Shown: positions 7,654 through 16,835, counted from the first letter of the stretch. The stretch: DNA of 18,290 nucleotides from Fimenecus sp963624605 (GCA_963624605.1 CAVFQD010000038.1:1-18290), one strand, 5' to 3'. Numbers and translations: made by a program. The notes: generated by a model from the sequence alone, not told the origin.

Positions 7654-8517
7654 ATGCGCTATACATCAAAGTGGAAAGATTACGAGCTGCTTGACTGTTC
7701 GTGCGGAGAACGCCTTGAAAGGTGGGGCAATGTAACACTTATTCGCCCCGACCCGCAGGTTATATGGAAAACTCCGAAAAAGCATCCCGCATGGAAGCGG
7801 GCAGACGCCGTTTATCACCGCTCAAGCTCGGGCGGCGGTAATTGGGAAATAAAGAATAAAATACCTCCGTTCTGGAGCATCGGCTACGGAGATTTGACCT
7901 TTAATGTCAAGACAATGGGCTTTAAGCATACGGGAATTTTCCCCGAGCAGGCGGTAAACTGGGATTATACGGCAGAGCTTATCAAAAATGCGGGCAGACC
8001 CGTCAAGGTGTTGAACCTTTTCGCATATACGGGCGGTGCTACGGTTGCCTGTCTTAAAGCAGGCGCACAGGTTGTCCATGTTGACGCTTCAAAGGGAATG
8101 GTTCAATGGGCAAAGGAAAATGCGGCGGCCTCCGGAGTTGCAGACAGAAGCGTCCGTTGGATAGTTGACGATTGCGTAAAGTTTGTTCAGCGCGAAATAC
8201 GCAGAGGGAATAAATACGACATCATAATTATGGACCCTCCGTCATACGGCAGAGGCCCCGGCGGAGAAATATGGAAGCTTGAAAATGAGGTTTATTCGTT
8301 CGTAGAGCTCTGTACGCAGGTACTGTCGGACGATCCGATTATGGTGCTGATAAATTCATATACGACAGGACTTTCTCCTGCGGTAATGCAGTATATATTG
8401 GGCTCTCTTGTCAAGCCGAAATTCGGCGGCGAGGTTGAGAGCGACGAAATCGGACTTCCCGTTACGCAGACGGGAATGGAATTACCCTGCGGTGCTTCCG
8501 CAATATGGCATAAATAA
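7654..8517 (+). CDS. class I SAM-dependent methyltransferase, RlmI/RlmK-like
   Basis: A 287-residue protein with the Rossmann SAM-binding motif LNLFAYTGGAT (about 120-130), an acidic residue at the end of strand 2 (D144 in VHVDASKG) and the catalytic-loop DPPSYG (194-199). This pattern belongs to the RlmI/RlmK-like group (Methyltrans_SAM type) that methylates 23S rRNA. It has no N-terminal PUA domain, so it resembles the isolated catalytic half. Substrate and position cannot be told from sequence. The start is 3 bases after the glmM stop, with a weak ribosome site (GAAAGG, about 7636-7641) inside glmM. Confidence 0.88.
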   Translation: MRYTSKWKDYELLDCSCGERLERWGNVTLIRPDPQVIWKTPKKHPAWKRADAVYHRSSSGGGNWEIKNKIPPFWSIGYGDLTFNVKTMGFKHTGIFPEQAVNWDYTAELIKNAGRPVKVLNLFAYTGGATVACLKAGAQVVHVDASKGMVQWAKENAAASGVADRSVRWIVDDCVKFVQREIRRGNKYDIIIMDPPSYGRGPGGEIWKLENEVYSFVELCTQVLSDDPIMVLINSYTTGLSPAVMQYILGSLVKPKFGGEVESDEIGLPVTQTGMELPCGASAIWHK

Positions 8518-8529
8518 AGGAATTTTTTA

Positions 8530-9390
8530 ATGGATAACTCAAATATCGTAGAATTTCACAATGTAACCTTTCGCTATGATGCCGACGAGGGAGAGCAGCA
8601 GCCCGAGCCTGCAATAAGAGACTTTACTTTTAATGTAAAAAAAGGTGAGTTTGTTGCAATTCTCGGACACAACGGTTCTGGTAAATCAACCGTTGCAAAG
8701 CTAAGCAATTCTGTATTTATCCCGAACGAAGGACAGGTGCTTGTCAACGGAATGGATACGGCTGACGAGAATTTGGCTTACGAGATAAGAAAAACCGTCG
8801 GCGTTGTTTTCCAAAATCCCGATAATCAGATTGTCGCTTCGATAGTCGAGGAGGATGTTGCTTTCGGACCGGAAAACCTCGGGCTTCCGAGGGAGGAAAT
8901 CAGAAAAAGAGTTGACGACTCGCTCAAAGCGGTCGGAATGTACGAATACCGTCATCACGAGCCTCACAAGCTCTCCGGAGGGCAGAAGCAGAGGGTTGCA
9001 ATAGCGGGCATAATCGCAATGCGTCCCGAATGTATTTTTCTTGACGAGCCCACGGCTATGCTTGACCCACAGGGCAGAAAAGAGGTTATGGAAACCGTAA
9101 TGAAGCTTAACACGGACTACGGAATGTCCGTGGTTTTCATAACTCACTTTATGGAGGAGGCGGCGCTTGCCGACAGGGTTGCGGTAATTAACAATTCCCG
9201 TCTTTTGCTTGAGGGCACGCCGAAAGAGGTATTCAGGCAGGAGGATTTGTTAAGGTCGGTAGGTCTTGATATACCGCAGATAACGCAGCTTGCCCGTGAA
9301 ATGAAAAAATCTGGCGTCGGAATTGACGACAGCATTTTGACGGTTGATGAATTCGTTGAAAATATCACAGACTTACTCGGAGATAAATAA
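8530..9390 (+). CDS. ecfA1: energy-coupling factor transporter ATPase EcfA1
   Basis: A 286-residue ABC-type ATPase. It has Walker A GHNGSGKST (46-54), a Q-loop in VFQNPDNQIV, signature LSGGQ (148-152), Walker B with catalytic Glu (LDEP, D172-E173) and an H-loop His in FITHFMEE. The QNPDNQIV stretch is typical of EcfA1. With EcfA2 and EcfT it forms the energising module of group II ECF transporters, which is shared by several vitamin-specific S-components. AAAGGAA at 8516-8522 is the ribosome site. It overlaps ecfA2 by one base (TAATG). Confidence 0.95.
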   Translation: MDNSNIVEFHNVTFRYDADEGEQQPEPAIRDFTFNVKKGEFVAILGHNGSGKSTVAKLSNSVFIPNEGQVLVNGMDTADENLAYEIRKTVGVVFQNPDNQIVASIVEEDVAFGPENLGLPREEIRKRVDDSLKAVGMYEYRHHEPHKLSGGQKQRVAIAGIIAMRPECIFLDEPTAMLDPQGRKEVMETVMKLNTDYGMSVVFITHFMEEAALADRVAVINNSRLLLEGTPKEVFRQEDLLRSVGLDIPQITQLAREMKKSGVGIDDSILTVDEFVENITDLLGDK

Positions 9391-10256
9391 TGGCTATACT
9401 TGAAACTCAAAATTTAACATATATTTATTCTCAGGGCACGCCGTTTGAGAAAATTGCGATAGAAGATGTCAATATATCGATTGAAAAGGGCGAGTTTATC
9501 GGAATAATCGGACATACCGGCTCGGGAAAAAGCACGCTTGTACAGCATCTTAACGGACTTTTGAAGCCGAGCTCGGGAAAGGTCTTGCTTGACGGGCAGG
9601 ATATTCATTCCGATAAATCGGTTACAAGGCAGGCGAGGTTCAAGGTCGGACTTTGCTTTCAGTACCCAGAATATCAGCTGTTTGAGAGCACTGTTTATGA
9701 GGATATTGCGTTCGGTCCCAAGAATATGAAGCTCTCAAAAGAGGAGATAAAAGAGCGCGTGCTTGCGGCGGCGGAATTTGTCGGAGTGCGTAAGGATATG
9801 CTTGAGAAATCACCGTTTGACCTCTCCGGCGGCGAGAAAAGGCGTGTTGCGATAGCCGGCGTTATGGCAATGCAGCCGGAGATTTTAATTCTTGACGAGC
9901 CGTCGGCGGGACTTGACCCCAACGGCAGAAAAGTCATTTCCGAAATGATTGAACAGTACAGAAAAAGCACGGGAAGCACGGTAATCGTCGTTTCACACAG
10001 TATGGAGGACGTTGCCGAGAGTGCTGACAAGGTTCTTGTTATGAACAGGGGCAAGGTCGAGTATTTCACAAGCGTTGACGAGGTCTTTTCAAACGCTCGG
10101 CACTTGGTTGAGATAGGCTTGAATGTGCCGGAGATAACAAAGGTGCTTTTAAGACTTAAAGAGCAAGGCTACGATGTCAGAACCGACATTTATTCAGTCA
10201 GCGAGGCTAAAACGGAGCTCCTTCGCCTGTTTAAGGAAAGGGGAGTGCTCGCATGA
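9390..10256 (+). CDS. ecfA2: energy-coupling factor transporter ATPase EcfA2
   Basis: A 288-residue second ECF ATPase. It has Walker A GHTGSGKST (41-49), Q-loop CFQYPEYQLF (the QYPEYQLF form is typical of EcfA2), signature LSGGE (145-149), D169-E170 in the Walker B/Glu switch and H-loop VSHSMED. It pairs with EcfA1 in an asymmetric dimer on the cytoplasmic face and drives rotation of the bound S-component. Its start overlaps the ecfA1 stop and its stop overlaps the ecfT start (ATGA), so the three subunits are probably made in matched amounts. Confidence 0.95.
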   Translation: MAILETQNLTYIYSQGTPFEKIAIEDVNISIEKGEFIGIIGHTGSGKSTLVQHLNGLLKPSSGKVLLDGQDIHSDKSVTRQARFKVGLCFQYPEYQLFESTVYEDIAFGPKNMKLSKEEIKERVLAAAEFVGVRKDMLEKSPFDLSGGEKRRVAIAGVMAMQPEILILDEPSAGLDPNGRKVISEMIEQYRKSTGSTVIVVSHSMEDVAESADKVLVMNRGKVEYFTSVDEVFSNARHLVEIGLNVPEITKVLLRLKEQGYDVRTDIYSVSEAKTELLRLFKERGVLA

Positions 10257-11068
10257 TAAAGGATATTACCATCGGACAGTATTTCCCGGGAACCTCGCCT
10301 ATACATAAGCTTGACCCGAGGATGAAAATTGTTCTTACCTTTATTTATATTATCTTTATTTTCCTATGCAAGAATTTTATAGCTTTGGGCGCTATGACTC
10401 TGCTGTTGCTTGTAACGGTACTCATATCTAAAATATCGCCGAAGCTTATAGCGAAAAGCGTGAAGCCGATATTTTTGATAGTGCTCATAACCTCCGTTTT
10501 GCAGATACTCTACAACAGCGACGGCACGGTGCTTTTTGAGTGGAAAAGGCTTCATATAACAACGGGCGGCATATATATGGCAATCTTTACGACGGTCAGA
10601 ATTGTCGTGCTTGTCATTGCAAGCGCAATGCTCACATACACGACCTCTCCGACCTTGCTTACCGACGCTATCGAAAGACTGTTTTCCCCGTTGAAGATAA
10701 TAAAAATAAATGTTCATTCAATCGCTATGATGATGACGATTGCTTTGAGATTTATCCCTACGCTCATCGACGAGGTCGATAAAATTATGTCGGCGCAGAA
10801 ATCGAGGGGTGCGGACTTTGAAACAGGCTCGCTTATAAACAGGGGTAAGGCAATGATACCGATATTCATCCCGCTGTTTATAAATTCGTTCAGGCGCGCA
10901 TACGAGCTTGCATTTGCAATGGATTGCCGCTGTTATCAGGGCGGTGAGGGCAGAACAAGGCTCAAGATTATGAAGCTTGCCGCAAGGGATTATGTGTCAA
11001 TCTGCATACTTGTGCTGTTTTGCGTCGGAATAATAGTGTCAAACCATTTCTTAACGGCGGTAATATGA
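10253..11068 (+). CDS. ecfT: energy-coupling factor transporter transmembrane protein EcfT
   Basis: A 271-residue integral membrane protein. Several hydrophobic segments lie at about 25-60, 68-88 and 105-130, with another at the C-terminus. The coupling-helix motifs that dock on the two ATPases are recognisable: SRG (185-187, in AQKSRGAD) and CRC (225-227, in AMDCRCYQGGEGRTR). Both vary slightly from the textbook Ala-Arg-Gly. EcfT is the scaffold that holds S-components such as BioY, also encoded in this window. It overlaps both ecfA2 and truA by 4 bases (ATGA junctions). Confidence 0.95.
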   Translation: MIKDITIGQYFPGTSPIHKLDPRMKIVLTFIYIIFIFLCKNFIALGAMTLLLLVTVLISKISPKLIAKSVKPIFLIVLITSVLQILYNSDGTVLFEWKRLHITTGGIYMAIFTTVRIVVLVIASAMLTYTTSPTLLTDAIERLFSPLKIIKINVHSIAMMMTIALRFIPTLIDEVDKIMSAQKSRGADFETGSLINRGKAMIPIFIPLFINSFRRAYELAFAMDCRCYQGGEGRTRLKIMKLAARDYVSICILVLFCVGIIVSNHFLTAVI

Positions 11069-11808
11069 TGAAAAATTATTTACTGACAATTACCTATGAC
11101 GGAACAAATTACCACGGCTGGCAGGTGCAGAACAACGCCCCGACCGTTCAGAAGTCCATGCAGGACGCAATAGAGCAAATTCTCGGCGTGCGTGAGAGTG
11201 TAATCGGCTGCAGCAGAACCGACAGCGGAGTTCATGCAAATATGTTCTGTCTGAATATGCGTACCGAAAGGGAGTTGGATACGCGCACCTTTGCTCGGTC
11301 GCTCAATGCGGTTTTGCCGAGGGATATTGCGGTAAAGTCGGTACGCGAGGTGCCGTTTGAATTTCACGCAAGGTATGACTGCGTGTCAAAAAGATATAAA
11401 TATCTCATACTTAATTCAAAATACAGGAACCCGTTCTTTGAAAACCGTGCGCTTCACTATCCTTTTGATATTGATGTCGAAGCGCTGAACCTTGAAGCCA
11501 AAGATTTTTTGGGAACGCACGACTTTTCGTCTTTTTGCTCTGCCGATTCAAGCGTTGACGAAAAGACAAGAACGGTAAAAGACATAGGACTTGTCAGAAA
11601 CGGCGATACGGTTGAGTTTTATATCGAGGCTGACGGCTTTTTGTACAATATGGTGCGTATAATCGTCGGCACTCTATTGGATATGAATTCGGGAAGACTC
11701 GAAAAAGGAAGCATAAGCGGAATAATCGAAAAGAAGGACAGAAAATATGCGGGCAAAACAGCCGCGGCATGCGGACTGTATCTTGATAAAGTAAATTATA
11801 ACCTTTGA
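11065..11808 (+). CDS. truA: tRNA pseudouridine(38-40) synthase TruA
   Basis: A 247-residue enzyme that makes pseudouridine at positions 38-40 in the tRNA anticodon arm. The catalytic Asp is D53 in CSRTDSGVHA, and the N-terminal TYDGTNYHGWQ motif and the later FLYNMVRIIVGTL motif are both present. The ATG at 11065 is chosen because it overlaps the ecfT stop as ATGATG and has GGCGG (11056-11060) in front. An upstream in-frame start at 11020 would add 15 residues from inside ecfT. The ecfT-truA adjacency is old and conserved in Firmicutes. Confidence 0.96.
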   Translation: MMKNYLLTITYDGTNYHGWQVQNNAPTVQKSMQDAIEQILGVRESVIGCSRTDSGVHANMFCLNMRTERELDTRTFARSLNAVLPRDIAVKSVREVPFEFHARYDCVSKRYKYLILNSKYRNPFFENRALHYPFDIDVEALNLEAKDFLGTHDFSSFCSADSSVDEKTRTVKDIGLVRNGDTVEFYIEADGFLYNMVRIIVGTLLDMNSGRLEKGSISGIIEKKDRKYAGKTAAACGLYLDKVNYNL

Positions 11809-11819
11809 CGGTGAGAAGT

Positions 11820-13055
11820 ATGGAAGAGAAAAAACAGAAGAAAAAACAGAAAAAACCGAATAAGAAAGCCGTAAAGAATCAGGAGACTTTTATTAAAACG
11901 GCAAAGGCGGTTTGTATAATTCTTGTTGTGCTGATACTGCTTTTTGTTGCGGCGGACAGATTCGGAAATATTACATTTTCGAGCGTCGGCGATTATTTCA
12001 GCGGCGTAATATCGGGCGCTAAGAGCGGAGACGGCTATCCTTATTATTTCGAAAGCTCGACTGCGCAAAATGTTGAAAAGATAAATTCCGACCTGATCGT
12101 ACTTACCGACGATTCGACCTTTGTGCTTGACGCCACAGCAAAAAAATTGAGCGAGCTTCAACACTCCTATTCCGTTCCGCTCATTTCTTCAAGAAACGGA
12201 AGAGCGGTAATGGTCGATGTCGGCGGCTATTCCTACCGTGTTCAGTCAAAGACCAAAATTCTCTATGAGGGCACAAGCGAGCATAAAATCATAACCGCGG
12301 CTATCGGTAAGGACGGAAGCGTGGCTCTTGCGACAAGAGGCGACAGCTCAATGTCCGAGCTTACCGTTTATAATAAGAACCAAAAAGAGGTTTTCAAATG
12401 GGAATGTGCCAAGGAGGCAATTGTTGCCGTGGATATTTCCGATAACGGCAAGCGTGCGGCGGTGTCCGTGCTTGGTGCGGAAAACGGTGAGCTCTATTCA
12501 AAGGTGATTATCTTTGATTTCAGATACAGTGAGCAGATTTCCGAATACTCTTACGGTTCACAGACGGTATCCGATGTCGAGTTTATTTCCTCAAACAAGG
12601 TGCTTGCGACGGGCGAAGAGGTGTTCAGTATCATCGACAAGACCTCAAAGCAGGATGAGGATTTGTCGCTTAATAAGCTTTCCCGTGTATATACTGCGGA
12701 TAACAATACGACCGTTGCCGTGTTCTCAAAATACGGCAGCTCATCGTCAAAAATAATCAAGGTATATTCCACTTCCGGAAAGCTTCTTTTCACAGCCGAT
12801 GTCAATTCAAATGTCAGAAGCGTTTCATGCGACGGAAGCTACATATCCGTTCTCACGGACAGACAGCTTCTTTCATTTAATAAAAAGGGCAAAACGGTCG
12901 GCACTCACGATGTTGCAAGCGACGGAATATCGTGCTTTACCGACGGCAACAACACTTATGTCCTTACAACAAGCGCAATAAATTGCTACAAAACGGTGGG
13001 CGAGGATGTAAGCGAAACACAGACCTTTGCCGAAACCACGCAGAATATACAGTAA
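11820..13055 (+). CDS. membrane-anchored predicted beta-propeller protein, DUF5711-like
   Basis: A 411-residue protein with a very Lys-rich cytoplasmic N-terminus (about residues 3-20), one hydrophobic segment (about 28-45, AVCIILVVLILLFVAA) and a long remainder of short repeated beta-strands, such as LIVLTDDSTFVLDATAKKL, ISVLTDRQLLSFNKKGKT and TYVLTTSAINCYK. The repeats suggest a WD40/PQQ-like propeller outside the membrane. It matches what I know as DUF5711, a clostridial family of unknown function; this assignment is from memory of its architecture. The ATG at 11820 has GGTGAG 4 bases upstream and is preferred to the TTG at 11805. The polar Thr/Gln tail (ETQTFAETTQNIQ) has no sorting motif. 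It appears to be the last gene of the ruvC operon. Confidence 0.82.
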   Translation: MEEKKQKKKQKKPNKKAVKNQETFIKTAKAVCIILVVLILLFVAADRFGNITFSSVGDYFSGVISGAKSGDGYPYYFESSTAQNVEKINSDLIVLTDDSTFVLDATAKKLSELQHSYSVPLISSRNGRAVMVDVGGYSYRVQSKTKILYEGTSEHKIITAAIGKDGSVALATRGDSSMSELTVYNKNQKEVFKWECAKEAIVAVDISDNGKRAAVSVLGAENGELYSKVIIFDFRYSEQISEYSYGSQTVSDVEFISSNKVLATGEEVFSIIDKTSKQDEDLSLNKLSRVYTADNNTTVAVFSKYGSSSSKIIKVYSTSGKLLFTADVNSNVRSVSCDGSYISVLTDRQLLSFNKKGKTVGTHDVASDGISCFTDGNNTYVLTTSAINCYKTVGEDVSETQTFAETTQNIQ

Positions 13056-13069
13056 ATTTATCAATTTAG

Positions 13070-13098
13070 TTGTTAAAAATTCATTATTGTGTTACAAT
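13070..13098 (+). promoter_or_regulatory. extended -10 promoter upstream of cvpA
   Basis: TTGTTA (13070-13075) and TACAAT (13093-13098) are separated by 17 bases, with a TG at 13090-13091 forming an extended -10 element. The expected start is near 13105, leaving a leader of about 23 bases that contains GGAGG (13116-13120). No hairpin lies between the preceding gene and this promoter, so read-through from the ruvC operon is also possible. Confidence 0.75.
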
Positions 13099-13127
13099 TC
13101 TTATATAAAATAAACGGAGGTAATTTT

Positions 13128-13865
13128 ATGGGTATTGTTCTTGATGTCATTTTGGTACTGATTTTGATTGCGGTTGTCGTCGTATCCGCGAAAAAAGGAA
13201 TAATGAAAACTCTTGTTGAGCTTGCCGCTTTTGCACTTGCAATCTTTTTGGCGGCTCAAACTGCTCAACCCGTTGCAAACGGTATGTATAAGGCGTTTTT
13301 CAGTAAAACCGTCGAGAGGGGTCTTTACGAGGTCCTTCCCGAAAATTCAAGTAAGCTTACAAACTCTGATAAGGCAAAGTATGTATTTGACGAAATGCCC
13401 GAATTTGCAAAGAAGCAGGCGGAGAAATGCGGAATAAGCGTTGATTCTGTTGCCGAACAGATAGCAAAGGGGAATTTTGCCAACGACGATTCGCTTTATC
13501 AGACTCTTGAAAGCAATATAGTCAAGCCTATTGCCGTCGCGGTGCTCAAGCATATTATGTTCTTTGTGCTTGCGGTGCTGTACGCACTTGTGCTCACGGC
13601 TATATTGAAGTCCTTTGCTAAGGGACTTAAAAAATCACACCTTATAGGCGGTACCGACAAATTGGTCGGCGGCGTCATAGGAGTTGCGAAGGGAGTGATA
13701 ATAGTATTTTTGGTCGGCTGCCTGTTGTCGTATCTCGAGCCGAGATTTGAGAACGAAAAGCTCAAAGAAGCCGTTAACGATTCTTCCGTTGTCGAAATTT
13801 GTGAAAAATTCGACCCGATGGAGGCGTTATCCGCGGCTAAAGTATTTGTAAGCGATATTAAATAA
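13128..13865 (+). CDS. CvpA family membrane protein
   Basis: A 245-residue protein of the CvpA (colicin V production) family. Two hydrophobic helices lie near the N-terminus (about 2-21 and 29-48) and two in the second half (about 136-160 and 177-205), joined by a charged middle domain. CvpA proteins are widespread; their role is poorly defined, with links to envelope stress. The ATG at 13128 is chosen because GGAGG is 7 bases upstream and the family starts with the first membrane helix; an upstream in-frame start at 13089 overlaps the promoter. pgsA follows 13 bases later. Confidence 0.88.
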   Translation: MGIVLDVILVLILIAVVVVSAKKGIMKTLVELAAFALAIFLAAQTAQPVANGMYKAFFSKTVERGLYEVLPENSSKLTNSDKAKYVFDEMPEFAKKQAEKCGISVDSVAEQIAKGNFANDDSLYQTLESNIVKPIAVAVLKHIMFFVLAVLYALVLTAILKSFAKGLKKSHLIGGTDKLVGGVIGVAKGVIIVFLVGCLLSYLEPRFENEKLKEAVNDSSVVEICEKFDPMEALSAAKVFVSDIK

Positions 13866-13878
13866 TTGGAGTAATTTT

Positions 13879-14496
13879 ATGGACGGATTAAAAAAACTTT
13901 TTACCGGATGTCTTACAATTCCCAATCTTCTTTCGTTGATTAGGATAATACTTATTCCTGTATTTGGCGTGCTTTTCTATCAAGGAGAGGTCCTTTGGGC
14001 GGTAGTTGTCCTTGTTCTTTCGGGACTTACGGATTTCTTTGACGGAAAAATAGCAAGAAAATTCAATCAGGTCAGCGAACTCGGAAAGGTTCTTGACCCT
14101 GTTGCCGATAAACTTACACAGATGACAATAGCGATAATTCTTTTCCTTACCTTTAACAAGTCGGAAAACCCCGTAATGGTTTGGTTCAAATGGGTATTCC
14201 TGTTCTTTGTTGCAAAGGAGCTTCTTATGGTTGTTGTCGGCGCAATAATGATAGCTATCGGCTTGAAGCCCAGTGCGGCGGTAATTTACGGTAAGGTTGC
14301 CACATTTGCCTATTATGTTGTAATGGGCTTGGTAATAACTTTCGGACCGGAAGTCGGCGCATTGAGAAATGTTTTCACATTGCCGGATACGGTTATGATT
14401 ATTTTGGTAATAATCTCGGCAATACTTACATTTGTAGCGTTGCTCAGCTACATACCGGGAACTCTTAAACAGTTCAAAGAGAAAAAAAGAAACTAA
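13879..14496 (+). CDS. pgsA: CDP-diacylglycerol-glycerol-3-phosphate 3-phosphatidyltransferase
   Basis: A 205-residue membrane enzyme carrying the complete CDP-alcohol phosphotransferase signature DxxDGxxARx8GxxxDxxxD (D52, D55, G56, A59, R60, G69, D73, D77). Several hydrophobic helices follow. The N-terminal TIPNLLSLIRI is typical of PgsA, which makes phosphatidylglycerolphosphate, the first step toward phosphatidylglycerol and cardiolipin. GGAG at 13868-13871 is the ribosome site. Another CDP-alcohol acceptor cannot be excluded, but the N-terminal motif makes PgsA likely. Confidence 0.93.
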   Translation: MDGLKKLFTGCLTIPNLLSLIRIILIPVFGVLFYQGEVLWAVVVLVLSGLTDFFDGKIARKFNQVSELGKVLDPVADKLTQMTIAIILFLTFNKSENPVMVWFKWVFLFFVAKELLMVVVGAIMIAIGLKPSAAVIYGKVATFAYYVVMGLVITFGPEVGALRNVFTLPDTVMIILVIISAILTFVALLSYIPGTLKQFKEKKRN

Positions 14497-14527
14497 ATCT
14501 AACTGATACAGCGAGGAAAAACATTAG

Positions 14528-16825
14528 ATGAACAAAAATATGCTTTGCAGCAGATGCCACAAAAATCCTGCGGTATTTTTCATTTCAAAGGTTGACGGAG
14601 ACAAAACCACCAACGAGGGTCTTTGTATCCAGTGCGCCATGGAAATGAATATCGGTCCCATTAAGCAGATAATGGAGAGTATGGGTATATCCGAGGATGA
14701 AATGGGCGAGGTTTCCGAACAGATGAAGCAGATAATGGAAAATGACGGTGAGGACGGCTTCCAGCCGGGCGGAGCCATGCCATTGTCGCTTTTTCAGGGA
14801 ATGTTCGGAAATAACAATGAGGATGCGGCTTTATCGGAAACTCAGACGAGTAACGAAGAGTCGGACGGGGAAAAAGACGGTAAAAAGAAAAAGAAGTCAA
14901 AGAACGCAAAGAAGAGAAAATATCTCAATCTTTACTGCACCGACCTTACCGAAAGGGCAAGGGAGGGCAAGCTTGACACTATTATCGGCAGAGAAAAGGA
15001 AATCAGCAGAACAGAGCAGATTCTTTGCCGCAGAACCAAGAACAATCCCTGCCTTATAGGCGAGCCCGGCGTCGGTAAAACTGCAATAGCGGAGGGTCTT
15101 GCGCTTAAAATAGCGGCGGGAGATGTACCTGCGAAGCTTGCCAATAAGGAAATTCATTTGCTTGACCTTACGGCGCTTGTTGCGGGAACGCAGTTCAGAG
15201 GACAGTTTGAATCGAGGATAAAAGGTCTTATCGAAGAGGTTAAGGCAGAGGGTAATATAATCCTCTTTATCGATGAGGTACACAATCTTGTCGGTACGGG
15301 AGACGCTGAGGGCACGATGAATGCGGCAAACATTCTCAAGCCCGCGCTCTCAAGAGGCGAAATTCAGGTTATCGGCGCTACGACATTTAACGAATACCGC
15401 AAAAATATCGAAAAGGACGCCGCGCTTGAAAGAAGATTTCAGCCCGTCAAGGTTGAAGAGCCTTCTATCGCCGACACCTATCAGATGCTTCTCGGCATAA
15501 AGAAATACTATGAGGACTTCCACAAGGTTAAAATCGCCGACCCGTTGGTATATAAGGCGGTAACCCTTTCGGAGAGGTATATCACGGACAGATTTTTGCC
15601 CGATAAGGCAATAGATTTGTTGGACGAAGCGTGTACCTGCGCAAACCTCAGAAATAAGTCGATAAGCGAATACGAGCTGTTGCTTGATGAAATTTCATCT
15701 CTTAAATCGGAGGAAGACGAGCTTTCGCAGGAGACGGAAAACATTGATTACGAACGCCTTGCGGAGATAAGAGCGGAGATTTTAAGCTCCGAAAAGAAGC
15801 TCCCCGATATTAAAGAAAAGGCGAGCGACAATGCGGTTCTCGAATCGGACCTTGCAACGGTTATCAACCTTTGGACGGGAATACCCGCGTCAAAGGTCGT
15901 TGAGGGCGACTTGAAACGCCTTGCGGGACTTGAAACAAGACTTAAACAGCATATTATCGGTCAGGACGAAGCGGTAGAGCTTGTTGCGGCGGCTATAAAA
16001 CGCAGCAGAGTTCAGTTATCGTTGCAGAAGCGTCCTGCGTCGTTCATCTTTGTCGGACCCACGGGCGTCGGTAAAACCGAGCTTGTCAAGCAGCTTTCAA
16101 TGGAGCTGTTCGACACTCCGGAGACCTTGATACGCTTTGATATGTCCGAATTTATGGAAAAACATTCGGTATCGAGACTTATCGGTTCGCCTCCGGGATA
16201 TGTGGGATATGACGAAGCGGGTCAGCTGACGGAAAAGGTCAGAAGAAAGCCTTATTCGATTATCCTTTTTGATGAGATTGAAAAAGCGCATCCCGATGTT
16301 ATGAACATTCTTTTACAGATTCTTGATGAGGGCAAGACAAATGACGCTCACGGCAGAAGCGTAAGCTTTGCGAACACGGTTATCATTATGACCTCAAACG
16401 CAGGCAGTGAGAGAAAGGAAAACGCACTCGGCTTTGCCAAGGACAGGGGAGAGGTTAAGAGGGAGAACGCCATAAAGGCGCTCAACGAATTTTTACGCCC
16501 TGAGTTTATCGGCAGAATTGACGAAATAGTTGTTTTCAACAACCTTACCAACGAGGATTACAAGGGAATTGCCGCTCTTATGCTCGACGAGCTTAAAACT
16601 GCGCTTGCAGACAGGGGAATCGTGCTTGAATACGACGACACAGTTACAAATTGCGTTGTTTCAAAGATGAGCGGAGATTCAAGAGGCGCAAGAGATCTCA
16701 GAAATGTTATAAGAAGAAATGTAGAGGATAAAATTTCCTCTTATATGGTTGAGAACTGTGACAGCTTAATCACAAAGGTTTCTCTTTCCGGCGAGAACGG
16801 AGAAATCACTCTTGCAGTTGAATAA
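14528..16825 (+). CDS. clpE: ClpE-like AAA+ unfoldase with N-terminal zinc finger
   Basis: A 765-residue Hsp100/Clp ATPase. The N-terminus has a four-cysteine zinc finger (C7, C10, C33, C36) in place of the usual double Clp-N domain, as in ClpE. An acidic then Lys-rich linker (about 100-131) leads to the first AAA+ domain (Walker A GEPGVGKTA 178-186, Walker B LFIDE 246-250). A short coiled-coil middle segment (about 375-430) precedes the second AAA+ domain (Walker A GPTGVGKTE 510-518, Walker B ILFDE 579-583). ALGFAKD (633-639) sits where ClpP-binding loops lie, so it probably feeds ClpP. No CtsR- or CIRCE-like operator was seen upstream; it follows pgsA by 31 bases. GAGG at 14513-14516 is a rather distant ribosome site. 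Naming it clpE rather than clpC rests on the zinc finger. Confidence 0.9.
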   Translation: MNKNMLCSRCHKNPAVFFISKVDGDKTTNEGLCIQCAMEMNIGPIKQIMESMGISEDEMGEVSEQMKQIMENDGEDGFQPGGAMPLSLFQGMFGNNNEDAALSETQTSNEESDGEKDGKKKKKSKNAKKRKYLNLYCTDLTERAREGKLDTIIGREKEISRTEQILCRRTKNNPCLIGEPGVGKTAIAEGLALKIAAGDVPAKLANKEIHLLDLTALVAGTQFRGQFESRIKGLIEEVKAEGNIILFIDEVHNLVGTGDAEGTMNAANILKPALSRGEIQVIGATTFNEYRKNIEKDAALERRFQPVKVEEPSIADTYQMLLGIKKYYEDFHKVKIADPLVYKAVTLSERYITDRFLPDKAIDLLDEACTCANLRNKSISEYELLLDEISSLKSEEDELSQETENIDYERLAEIRAEILSSEKKLPDIKEKASDNAVLESDLATVINLWTGIPASKVVEGDLKRLAGLETRLKQHIIGQDEAVELVAAAIKRSRVQLSLQKRPASFIFVGPTGVGKTELVKQLSMELFDTPETLIRFDMSEFMEKHSVSRLIGSPPGYVGYDEAGQLTEKVRRKPYSIILFDEIEKAHPDVMNILLQILDEGKTNDAHGRSVSFANTVIIMTSNAGSERKENALGFAKDRGEVKRENAIKALNEFLRPEFIGRIDEIVVFNNLTNEDYKGIAALMLDELKTALADRGIVLEYDDTVTNCVVSKMSGDSRGARDLRNVIRRNVEDKISSYMVENCDSLITKVSLSGENGEITLAVE

Positions 16826-16835
16826 AAATGATGGT

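Noticed and set aside
8518..8529. Vitamin riboswitch before the ecf genes
   Set aside because: Only 12 bases separate the methyltransferase gene from ecfA1, so there is no room for an aptamer.
8701..9147. A 148-codon - strand open frame inside ecfA1
   Set aside because: Overlaps the conserved ABC ATPase motifs of ecfA1; no independent coding evidence.
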